From Cheilinus undulatus (taxonomy: Eukaryota; Chordata; Actinopteri; Labriformes; Labridae), in the NCBI RefSeq assembly GCF_018320785.1, contig NC_054867.1, positions 26,787,855 through 26,851,854 on the forward strand: a stretch of 64,000 nt of DNA, given 5' to 3'. A program made the position numbers and the translations under genes. The notes below the pieces were generated by a model that did no database searches, was not told the DNA's origin, and saw only the letters and a list, made by a program, of their open reading frames with translations. Shown here in pieces: positions 1 through 9,955 of this stretch (position 1 is the stretch's first letter; each line of letters begins with the position of its first letter).

Positions 1-974
1 ACTTTGGTTTTGGTTCAGCAACAGCTTTGTATGAAGTGTCCTGATATGGTGCAGCAGGAGCTCCACATGCACACACAGTCAGAAATGCTACATTGGCTTT
101 AGTTAGTGTCGGTAGGACTGATTATAATCAAAATTGACAGATTTTTATCCTGTTTAGAAAATATGGCTGACTTTTCACACAATGTTGTAATTGTGTCATT
201 TCACATTCAAAGTTATGGTTAGGAAATAACATGTAACCCTCTATAATTAATACTTTTTATCTCAATGGCTTTCATAATGGAAAACAGATATATGTAAGGA
301 CATTTGTTACTTGTTATTCTGCTTTAACAACAGTTTTAAACCTGTAAGAGAGAAGAGTTATGGATTTATTTTGAATTGAATCGTGAACTATTTTCTTTAT
401 GATGATTTTCAGAATATATTCTGTATTCATATACTTTATTTGAAGCTAAATCATTTGCTCTGCAAACTAATGTACAACCTTATTGTGCTCTGCATATTCA
501 TAAAACCAACTGCCTAAAATAGTCTGACCTCTGTGATCAGCGTGAAAGAAATTCAAGATGTCAGATGACCAATTTAACCCAGAAATCAACATTATGCAAG
601 CTGAAATTATATGAAGACAAATCTATTTGGCATAAGCTGAAAAATTTCCTATTGTGCAAGCTGGAACATGCTTACTGGGGATGTTTGCCTCAAATAACTG
701 GTTTTAGTAGGTTTGGCAGTAAGGTGAATTTTACTATCGTGGAATATCTATATTTTATCTTCAACATTGGATCTCTAGCAGTCACTGGATCGTTTGAATG
801 AAATGCTGATTCTAATTGGAAAAGCGGATATTTTGGAACCATGCTGGATTTTCCAGTTGAAATAAAGCGCTGATGAGTGCAACCAAACTTTACTAAGCAA
901 TTAGTAAAGTTTAACATCGATCATTTTTGGCAGTTGAGTGTCTTTGTGCTAAAGTTGGTACTTTGTGTGTATAG
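1..974. other. Upstream znf740 intron, no exon recognised
   Basis: AT-rich sequence with no finger motif, no long reading frame and no repeat I can name. The missing 5' exons and any further finger cassettes must lie before position 1. Confidence 0.5.
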
Positions 975-1058
975 GGGTGAAGCCGTACGCTTGCACCATG
1001 TGTGACAAGAGGTTTTTTCAGCGCTACCACCTGGCGAGACACAGCCTCACTCATATGG
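975..1058 (+). CDS. znf740: znf740 single-finger exon 1 of the array (K type)
   Basis: One C2H2 finger, core [21 protein letters not shown], with a TGVKP-like linker in place of TGEKP. Acceptor TATAG and donor GTATGC are intact. K type means Lys after CD and a THM end. Its acceptor side resembles that of the 7934 exon (GGGTGAAGCCGTA). Confidence 0.82.
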
Positions 1059-4000
1059 GTATGCCTCTGCCAATCTTAACCCAATCGTATGATTAGGATA
1101 CTGTAACATCTGTGTACTTGATTAAGTCTTAAACTTCTATGTTTTATCATTTAAGTTGACTACAAATAGATAGCATCCTCATCTCATATACTGTGATGTG
1201 TAAATGGATGTAAGATCCCATCTGTGAATTTGGTATATGAAGACCACATCTTCTTATCATTATATTGTACCTTTTTTAATTTAGGGTATTACATTGGTTA
1301 TTAACCACAGTTATCAATTGAAACCCAGATAACTTTTATAGCACAGATTTATCTGTTTTGTCTTGGCTGCAGAGACATGAAAAATAATTGTCTTGCTGCT
1401 CTGCATTTAGGTGTGAAGCCTTATGCTTGTTCCATGTGTGACATGAAGTTTTTTCAGCGTTACCACCTGGCGAGACACAGCCTCACTCATACTGGTATGG
1501 GTCCGTGCACCGTGCCCATGACATTTAGTGTTAGAAATCAGTGTGCACATGTTGGCTTTCTAAGTTCACCCCATACATATGCCTGCTTTATTTATGGGAA
1601 ATAACATTTGGAATATTGAAAACTATTCCCTCAATTTCTGTAACTAGTATTTATATCTTGAACATGATGTGAATATAATAGATATTTTGTTAAGTTTGCT
1701 GGTAACCACAATAATGAGAGAGGTATTACTTTGATCTTAAAAAGTCTTGTTTTTGCATGAATTGGCATTGTGTGGTTAATAACCAATAGCTTAGGTTAAA
1801 TATTTTTTTAATGACACAATGGAAATGGAGGCAAAGTAATAAAATACTGCTACTTTGCATTTAGGTGTGAAACCTTATGCTTGCACCATGTGTGACAAGA
1901 GGTTTTTTCAGCGCTACCACCTGGCGAGACACAGCCTCACTCATATGGGTAGGCGCCCGCCCACCGTACCAATGTCACTGAGATCAAAGTAACATGATGT
2001 TATAAAAGAGCCAGCCCTCTTATGTAGATTTTACTTGTCTTCTAAACCAGTCAGAAGAAGGATTTCTAAAACCTACCCTATAATATGTTCTTATATTTAT
2101 ATGTGATGAAAACAGGACTGCTGCATCATCAGCTCATATTGTGGATTTGATGATTGGTTCACACAGCTGATTGACTTTGATTTCAAAAATTCAAACACAA
2201 GTGGAGGATTATAGTCAAGTTCTTGAAAAACAATAATCAAAACAGTGGTAAACAACCCATCAATTCAGAACATTTGTGTTTATTGGTTATTGATGGATTG
2301 TGAACACAAACCAGTAGGGACTGAAAATAATACCTCAATGCTCTGCGTTTAGGTGTGAAACCTTTTGCTTGCACCATGTGTGACATGAGGTTTGTTCAGC
2401 GTTACCACCTGGCGAGACACAGCCTCACTCATACGGGTATGCAGCAGTGCACCTACCCTTCTCACATTGTGAACTTTATTATTCCATAGTCTTTATTTGG
2501 TTATATAAGCACCACAGACAGCTTAAAAGAGATTTTTTCAGTGTAGGCTAATTGGTAGTGGTAGATAATGTTACATTTCAGTAACCCTCTACTTGCAAAA
2601 TTCAGGCACTTACAAAAAAAAAAAATGGTTATTGATTAATATAATTTTTCATTAGTACAGTTCTTAAAATGGATTTTGAAAAGTTTATGTTAGGTTGTAA
2701 ACCTTTTTTTAATAATCAAATCACTCAGGGTTTAATGAGAATGACTAATAGCTTGTACTTGTTCTAAAAAACTCTGACTTAAAGTTCTTGTGAGGTACTT
2801 TTAGTTTGTGTTGTGTTGCAGCCTTGCGTTTCACATCTTACCACTTTGCATTTCTATTGTACATGTTTAAGCATGTGTTTATTTTTGAACAAAAAATATT
2901 ATCCTGTGTTCTTTTGACAACCAAACCTACAATTCATTAAAGCTATTCACATATGCACAAAACTGAAAATAATCAACACTTTTCCTGGTGGGCCACGTGT
3001 GTGAATGCAGACAGACAAATTTTTTACCCAGATTTAACCAGCATTTTTCCTGGAAGCCCTCTGGCAAATTTTTGTTGTGAAAACAGGGAGAGTTGATAGA
3101 TGAGGGCAGCAGGAAATATTTAGAAAAATTTTGTCCCATGTAAGTGGACAAGGTTGACTTTTATATCCTACGACTGGTGCAAGATGAAAGACCTCAAGCA
3201 GATACATTTTAAATCAAATAATGAAACTGCTTTGACATGTTATCTGTTCACCAATACGTACTTCTTCGCTCTTTTGTCTTTGTTTTGATTTTATTGAAGC
3301 ACAGGATGTCATTTAAGGGATTTTTAGTGAAATGTTGCTTTGGCTGCCATGTCTGTATTCTTTTTACATAATGTGCTTCTTCTTCAGACCACCTGTCCCT
3401 TCTTCCATCCAAAGGGCATTATCCCTAGCTGTGAGGTTTATATTTGAACAACAAACTTGGGAGGATCTCTGAGAGGGGTCAGGCTGCAGAGCGTTCATCT
3501 CTGACAGCCACTGTCTCAGACTGTTCATCCGAGATGCTGTCTCTTTCAGGGCAGAAATACATGCTAAAACTTTCAAAATAAAATTGTATTAAACTTCCAT
3601 TTAGGGTTAGGGTAAGGGTTGATGCAACAGAAGTTAAAAGTAAAAATCCTGACTTGTAAACATGACTATAATATGTTTAATAAAACCGAGTAAACAGTTT
3701 GCTTACAAAAAAAAAAAAAATCTGGTCCTCCATGAAACATTCTTACACATCAAGTGTAGCTCACATAGTTTCAGTAGCTGCATAAGTTATGTAGATAACA
3801 GAGCTACTTAGCTAAGGTAGCTAAAGCCAAGCTCACAAAGCAGCTACATATCTACGTAGGTACATTAGCTTTAGCTACTTTTGCTAACGCTCACATTGCT
3901 AAAGCTAATTTAGCTTCATTGGCTTATGTAGTAATGTTAATTATGTAGCCAGTTTAACCATGTTAGCTTGAGGTAAAATTAGCGAAGCTAAGGTGAGCCA

Positions 4001-7000
4001 CAATTCATGTAACTTCTTGTATAACGGGTTTATACATAATTTAATCTCAGGTTAGATCCCTGACCTTTTTCTTTATTTTATTTACGACATTTTTCTTCAT
4101 CTGTAATGTTTGTAATGTGGTTATTTCATAAATGTAACTGACAGATTTTGTTTATGAATTAAAGTAAAAACTGAAAATGGATTGTACCGGCAAATTACAG
4201 CACTTTTGAGACGTACAGGTTCTCAGATGAACAGTTTCCAAGAGTGGCCATCAGAGATGAACAGCGCAGAACAGACCAGACTGTCTTTGGATTTCTGGGG
4301 CCTCCTCCTGAAGTTTTCTTGAAAATTTTCACGAGTGCATATGTGGAAATAGCTTTTCAGTATCTTTTCCTAGAATAAAAGTTGTTTTAAAGTTTTATTT
4401 CCTCAACTAACACATACCTAAGGACAGCTTTAACTGTCATTAAAAACAGTGGTCCCCAACCCTTCTTCCTTTGGCCCCCTCCTACTTGTATTTGATGAAA
4501 CTAAGCCTTCCTCCCCCAATGATAAAGGTGATACATTGCCCTCAAAAATCAACATTGATTTCGATTATTTCATTGACCAAACCCTAAGAAAATAAACCTA
4601 CACATATTTTTTACTAAAAGATCGTTGTTTAAACGTTTAATATGGGTTATACCATGTTTTAAGTTAATACGTGCAAACCTATGTAAACAACCTCATAGCA
4701 GACAAAACCTCGCTCCACAGGTTGGGAACCAGTGATTTTCAAAAGAAAAAAAAACTCAGTTGAAATCATTAATCAACACACTGATGATCTGTACAGTGTT
4801 TGTTTGTCATATGGAGAACAAACTCTGAATTTTGGTTTATTTCATTACATTTAAAAGTCCTCACAGGAGCTTTAAGTGATTCTTTCAGTGATTAAGTTTT
4901 TAACATGATGCAAACAGAAGTTAACCCATTGATTGCAGTACTCCTTGTCTGTGACAGTAATTTTAGAGTCTATTAATGACTAACTATTTTAATATTTTTT
5001 ATTCTTAAAACTGCCTGTTATGTAGTTTGTTTGCTTTAGAGTTAGTTTCACATAAAAGAAACATCTGATACTTGTTCTTGTTTCTGCATGAATTGGCTTA
5101 TGTATGGTTAATAACCAATAGTTGAAGAATTTATTTTAAAAAGTAAAGGCAAAGTAATAAAATACTGCTACTTTGCATTTAGGTGTGAAACCTTATGCTT
5201 GCACCATGTGTGACAAGAGGTTTTTTCAGCGCTACCACCTGGCGAGACACAGCCTCACTCATATGGGTATGCGTCCGCCCACCGTACCCATGTCACTGAG
5301 CTCAGACTGTACAGATAGACCAGGACCAGAGGCAGTCAGCGTTATTATTCTCTGAAAGTTAGAAGTTAAGCACATTTGTTTTGTTAAAGGCTACTGTTTT
5401 TAGTAGGAACACATTAACATGTAAATGAATACAGCATCATCAGCTCATGTGATGTGTTAAGCGGTGGATCTGAAATTTAATTTATACTTTTTGTTAAATA
5501 TTTTCTTAAAGCACATAGAAAGTGAGACATGGTTAACAACCCATCAATTATAAAAAGATATTTCCAGTAAACGACTGATTGATGGATTGTGATGCAGATC
5601 TTGATAGTCCTGAAATAATGTATCGATGCTCTGCGTTTAGGTGTGAAACCTTTTGCTTGCACCATGTGTGACATGAGGTTTGTTCAGCGTTACCACCTGG
5701 CGAGACACAGCCTCACTCATACGGGTATGGGTCCGTGCACCTGCCCCTCTCACAATATGCAGATCATTGTATATTTAAACTGTGCTAACATGAGGCATAC
5801 TGAACTGTTTACCACGAGGATTATAATGCATGCTTTTGTAGTTATTTCATGCACATTCTTTGAGTTTTAAACTTAAAAGAAGAGATTTACTATTAAGTTC
5901 TTGCCTTGTGATATAGAATTAGGTGAGGTTATTTGTTATCTGTATCTAGTAGTATTGGCAGGCTGTGTGACTCAGTAGAGCTCCATATCACAGTTCAAAG
6001 TTCATTTAAAACATCTGCGCCACACACTTTATAAAAATGTTTTTTTCATCTTTGACATCCGATTATGTTTTTTTTTTTTTTTGGTAAGCCTGCAGGCTAA
6101 CAGTTTTCACAGGGAGTTTTTTTTGTGTTGTTTTGTGTTTTTTTAGCTAGTTTAAAATGATTTTGCTTTGTACAGAAATAATACTGGAGGGCAAGAAAAG
6201 TCCAAAACCAAACAGAAGCAAACCTCCTTTGACTTAATTCTGTGTAAAATACCAGTCTTAAGGACCTATCATTTTTTGACAGATTGATGCAGAACTCACC
6301 AATATCTTTACAATCTTGTATTAATTCCTTTCATTTGCATGACATTTAACTATAGGTCAGTTATTAAAGTGTGAGGTTTTTTTAATCAACATTTATTTGC
6401 TGTAAAACGTTCTGAAAATAAAAAAGGTTCATTTTAAAGCCCTCTTCACACATGCACTGCTGGAAATTTCCTTGAATCATGTTTAGTTAACTTTAATGCA
6501 TGTGCTCATAGTGGGAGATTTTCAGTGTCAGTCTCAAGAGGCATGTTATACAACGGACACACCAAAATCCAAGAGTAATGATTTAAATATATCAAAGGCC
6601 TTGTCCACACAAATCCAGGTATTTTTTGAAAGCTGAGGTTTTTCTCTGCATTTTGACCCCACTGAGGGAATTTTAGGTCACTAGAAAAAGCACCGGTTTT
6701 AAATCTCCTGGAAAACAAGTTTTTAGCTTGTAGTGTCCCTCTGCACCTCAGTGTCTCCTCTGTTGGATTTCACCGGTGTGTAATATTATCGCTGTCGTCT
6801 CGTGGATGTGTTGCTTTCTCATTATGCTGATAAACGGAGAAGTCTGATTGGACTACAGATGCTGCAACAGTTTCATACAACACTCCAAAGTCACAAACCA
6901 CTCAGAAAACATTGCCGATTATGGATGAGGGTCTGTGAAAATGACGTGGCCATTGTAAAGAAAAAAAAGAGGCTCAGCTAGCCTCTTAGCTAAAAAGGAA

Positions 7001-9955
7001 GAGAAAAAAATTGTCATTGTAGAGGAATGGTGAGGAAATTTCCCTATCAAGGATAGTGGCTCAGTCTGTGAGTGAGCAAATAAATCCTCATAGAATACCA
7101 CTGCTCTTGATGTGACACTGTCCTTACAGCATATAAACACGTGGAGCATGCACGTTTTTGCATTTCATGTGGATAAAGATGTTTTTGATAACAAAGCTTG
7201 TCTGTTCAAAAATGGAGAAGGAAAACCTCGTTGTCAAAAAAACCTGCCTGTGTGTGGACAAGGTTCAAGATGGCGATGTAGTCTGACAGTTTTGATTTTA
7301 TGTCAGTGTTTCTTGTACTAAGATGTCATTACATTATTATAAAGAGTTTGGAGCAGCTTTCTTTCTTACTCATAATGAGTTTTTCTGGTGGGTTCTCAAA
7401 TCCGCCCACTCTGACTTCACACAGATATTTGACAAGGAGGATGGCAGGAAGAATCCCGATAAAGACACATTTAAAAATTTGTATGTTTGCTTTCAAACTT
7501 GCAGCTCACTCCCAAAGATTTCGGCGTTTTCAGAAGTTTGTGCATGTGTGAAAGGCTCTTTTTTAATTGGTTTTGTGGTGTAAATACAGGCAACGTTTAA
7601 GGAGAGGATGCTTTTTTTGTCAAGTGAGGAGTTTAGTGATGTTTATTCAGACCAAAAATGTACACAGTTGTTCTCATACATGCAAATATTACAGATGTAA
7701 TTATTTTTGCTTTGACACCAGACACAATTTATCTCCTACTTGTATTAAATCCCACTAAACTATATTTAAAGTTAAAATGATGGTTGCATGACAACATTTC
7801 AACATACCTTCAGAAAAGGAGCACACTCTGAAATGATGAGCTGTTATCTCAGTGTTAGCTTTAGCTTGAGCTTGAAAGTTGTTTTTCTTGTACCTGTGGG
7901 TGGCAGGGCTAATATATTGCTCTGTGTGTGTAGGGGTGAAGCCGTATGCTTGTTCCATGTGTGACATGAGGTTTATTCAGCGTAACCACCTGGAGAGACA
8001 CAGCCTCACTCATACGGGTATGCGTTCCTTTAATACTGCGTACCCTAATCACTAAGAGAGGCTCTGGTGCTTGGGATCACAACAAACTCGAGTTTGGTTT
8101 GTCAAGTCATTTGATGGGATGTTGAACCAGCCTCAAAATACTTACCCCACATTTTGGGGGTCTATATGCTGCGTAGATCTGGGCCATGAAAAAGAAATTC
8201 CACTCTGATCTGCACATAATGAGTTGATGACGAGGCATTGTAGTTATCATGTACAGAAAATGAAAGTACACTGTTGATATTTACTGATAAAGAAGTTTTT
8301 TTTCCAACTGCTTTAAATGTTGGAAACATAGTCTGATTAAAGACAATAAATACAATGTTTCACTGTGTGTTTGTTTGAACGCTAAAATTGATGCATTGAC
8401 TGTATCTGTGTGCTCTTCTAGGAGAGAAGCCATTTGCTTGTGACACGTGTGATATGAGGTTTATCCAGCGCTACCACCTTGAGAGACACAAACGTGTCCA
8501 TAGTGGAGAGAAGCCTTACCAGTGTGAACGCTGCCAGCAGGTAACCAATCAAAATGATCATAATGTCATACTCCAAATATTTACACTATTATTTTCATTA
8601 TTTTCATATCAGAAAGGCCAAAGCTTTCCTGCCGCTCTGCTATGAATAAGTCCTAGTTTATCTGGACTGTAAGAATCCGGGGGTGGGTAGAGCTGAAAAC
8701 CTTTGAAATGATAGCTTGTTTATGTATGAAGACAAAAAAGTCATTTTGACTAAGAGACTAAGAACTTCTGTCATTTCATGGAATGGAAGTTTTTGGAATT
8801 TGATGATATATTTTTGGGAGTTTGCTAGAAAATGTCTGGGAATTAGTCACATTTATTCTTTTCTTCCCTTTTTAGTTTTAGTCTAGTTTTAGTCGACTAA
8901 AACTCAAGTCATTTTAGTCTAGTCTAAGTCCTTATGTTTTAGTCTTTACTTTAAGTCCAAGCATTTATTCTCTTGCCTAAATCTGGTACCAAATCATGGT
9001 AGTGTGTTCTATGCACTCTGCCAAACCTGGAGTCCCTGCTTTCTATAGCTGAGAGGCAGAATAGCCATAGATGGATTGTTTTTTGACAGATTTACCCACA
9101 GTGGAGAAATCTCATGGATTTAGAATGTCCAGTGAAAATTACATTACATTTTAGTCTAGTCTAAGTCATCTTGATGAAAACTAAACTTACTTTTTGTCAG
9201 TTTTAGCCATCACGGATCTAATTTTGTTGCTCTTAGTCTAGTTTTTGTCATGGGAAAAGAGCCTGTTGTCAAATAGTTTGTCGTAGTTTTAGTCGATGAA
9301 ATTAACACAGGAATAGGGACTGTTATTTTTCTGGAATCACAGACTGTCTGACCCGTATTGTCAACCCACAGATTATCCTTAACAGTGTTTCCCACTCATT
9401 GAATATATCTGGTCAGGCCAGCGAGCTACTTTGTTGATGTTTCAAGCATTATCTGTATGCCTGCAGATGATGAGTGAGAAAAAGATATGCTGCCCAAATT
9501 GTCCCGTCTTTTCACAGTGGATTGTTTTCTAACATACTAATTGATTTAAGATTTTGATATTTTTTGTCAAGAACCCAAAAAATATATATATTTTTGCAGG
9601 GTCATCAAGAAAAATGTTATTTTAGTGGAGCATCTGTATTGTATTATTTATGATATAGCCTATAAGAGTAAATAAGCAAACTAGGTCCCCTTTGAATGTT
9701 TACTTTGCATTTGGATGTAAAAGCACTAAAACACTTCAAGTTCAGTTATTAATTAAATAATTTCTACTTTGTGTTTTGAAGAATTTTTCACGGACAGACC
9801 GGCTGTTGCGACATCGGCGGTTGTGCCAGGGTCGCAGTGTAGCCAAAGTAGAGAACCAGCCATGCTGCGAACCACGCCCATACCCACAAGAACCCCCACC
9901 CGCGCCCCCTACTTGGAGTCCTCTGCACCCCCCTCCGGGTCGACTGGCTGTCTGA
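975..9955 (+). CDS. znf740: znf740-like C2H2 zinc-finger protein, 3' part (N-terminus lies before the window)
   Basis: Nuclear DNA-binding zinc-finger protein. Nine coding exons are visible: 975-1058, 1411-1494, 1865-1948, 2353-2436, 5183-5266, 5641-5724, 7934-8017, 8422-8540 and 9782-9955. The first seven are each 84 bases, enter after codon position 1 and leave after position 1, and encode exactly one CX2CX12HX3H finger. Joined, they give 881 bases ending in TGA, about 292 residues. The last two exons closely resemble the C-terminus of human ZNF740 as I recall it: the [28 protein letters not shown] block, then [10 protein letters not shown] and a C2HC last finger. Human ZNF740 has three fingers; this gene could encode nine or more. 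Start codon and N-terminal exons are not in the window. Family identity is firm; how many cassettes enter one mRNA is unknown. Confidence 0.85.
1411..1494 (+). CDS. znf740: znf740 single-finger exon 2 of the array (M type)
   Basis: One C2H2 finger, core [21 protein letters not shown], ending THT. Acceptor TTTAG, donor GTATGG. It pairs with the K-type exon 436 bases upstream. Confidence 0.82.
1865..1948 (+). CDS. znf740: znf740 single-finger exon 3 of the array (K type)
   Basis: Same protein as the 975 exon, and identical in all 84 bases to the exon at 5183-5266. Donor is GTAGGC. The last about 45 bases of the upstream intron also nearly match those before 5183. Confidence 0.82.
2353..2436 (+). 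CDS. znf740: znf740 single-finger exon 4 of the array (M type)
   Basis: One finger, core [21 protein letters not shown]. Identical in all 84 bases to the exon at 5641-5724. Both are preceded by a matching block containing TTGATGGATTGTGA and ending ATGCTCTGCGTTTAG. Confidence 0.82.
3493..4262 (+). mobile_element. AGCTA-rich foldback-type DNA element, copy 1
   Basis: Ends form a 37-base inverted repeat (3493-3529 against 4226-4262, about 30 of 37 positions by eye). The interior has a TTAGGGTTAGGGTAAGGGTT patch near 3602 and about 230 bases of degenerate AGCTA/GTAGCT words (3770-4010). No coding capacity. A second copy lies inverted at about 53.76-54.72 kb. Confidence 0.65.
4447..4734. mobile_element. 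Non-autonomous hAT-like element
   Basis: Starts CAGTGGTCCCCAACC and ends GGTTGGGAACCAGTG, near-perfect terminal inverted repeats of the hAT type. The interior shares TGATACAT...TCAAAAATCAA with the element at 60.93 kb, so they are one family. No transposase remains. Confidence 0.7.
5183..5266 (+). CDS. znf740: znf740 single-finger exon 5 of the array (K type)
   Basis: Identical to the 1865 exon. Together with 5641-5724 it is a second copy of the 1865/2353 pair. Intact acceptor (TTTAG) and donor (GTATGC). Confidence 0.82.
5641..5724 (+). CDS. znf740: znf740 single-finger exon 6 of the array (M type)
   Basis: Identical to the 2353 exon. Donor GTATGG is followed by a GTCCGTGCACC block shared with the intron after 1494, supporting three related K-M pairs. 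Confidence 0.82.
6438..7562. mobile_element. Outer TTAA-target DNA transposon remnant
   Basis: Begins AGCCCTCTTCACACATGCA and ends with its approximate inverse TGCATGTGTGAAAGGCTCTT. TTAA lies at both borders (6434-6437 and 7563-7566), the target duplication of piggyBac and Kolobok elements. No transposase frame is visible. Superfamily is inferred from target and TIR only. Confidence 0.6.
6599..7263. mobile_element. Inner DNA transposon nested in the TTAA element
   Basis: Terminal inverted repeats: CCTTGTCCACACA with CAGGTATTTTTTGA just inside on the left, and TCAAAAAAACCTG then TGTGTGGACAAGG on the right. It has no coding capacity and lies wholly inside 6438-7562, so it came later or is part of a composite. 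Confidence 0.6.
7934..8017 (+). CDS. znf740: znf740 single-finger exon 7 of the array (diverged)
   Basis: Core [21 protein letters not shown]. It has FIQ and LERH like the canonical finger in the next exon, so it may be an older or less homogenised copy. It joins in phase to 8422 and so restores a TGEKP linker. Confidence 0.82.
8422..8540 (+). CDS. znf740: znf740 canonical finger plus first half of the terminal finger
   Basis: Thirty-nine complete codons. They encode [23 protein letters not shown], a second TGEKP-type linker and the CERC knuckle of the last finger, then stop in phase 0 at a GTAACC donor. This is the most conserved part relative to human ZNF740. Confidence 0.88.
8541..9781. 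other. Last znf740 intron with TAGTCTAG/AGTCGACTAAAA repeat
   Basis: From about 8870 to 9310 the words TTTTAGTCTAGTCTAAGTC and TTTTAGTCGA(C/T) recur in both orientations, as in a small palindromic fish DNA element. Nothing else recognised. Confidence 0.45.
9782..9955 (+). CDS. znf740: znf740 terminal coding exon
   Basis: Completes a C2HC finger ([15 protein letters not shown]), followed by a Pro-rich tail of about 40 residues ending GRLAV and TGA at 9953-9955. The acceptor is TTTTGAAG. The tail is longer and richer in proline than the human one as I recall it. Confidence 0.85.
   Translation, partial: NFSRTDRLLRHRRLCQGRSVAKVENQPCCEPRPYPQEPPPAPPTWSPLHPPPGRLAV

Larger units (their letters stand above)
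2437..5182. other. znf740 intron between duplicated exon pairs, filled with transposons
   Basis: This 2.7 kb intron is about seven times the roughly 400-base spacing between most cassettes. The excess includes an AGCTA-rich inverted-repeat element (3493-4262), a hAT remnant (4447-4734) and a CACAGGAGCTTTAAG motif near 4863 resembling the termini of the 38.4 kb element. No extra finger exon was found. Confidence 0.55.
5725..7933. other. znf740 intron with nested transposons
   Basis: Contains the nested pair at 6438-7562. The rest (5725-6437 and 7563-7933) is AT-rich with T runs near 6068, and I recognise no exon in it. Confidence 0.5.

Noticed and set aside
3602-3621. Interstitial telomere repeat
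   Set aside because: Only about two imperfect TTAGGG units, and the same patch occurs in the inverted copy at 54.65 kb, so it belongs to the AGCTA-rich element.
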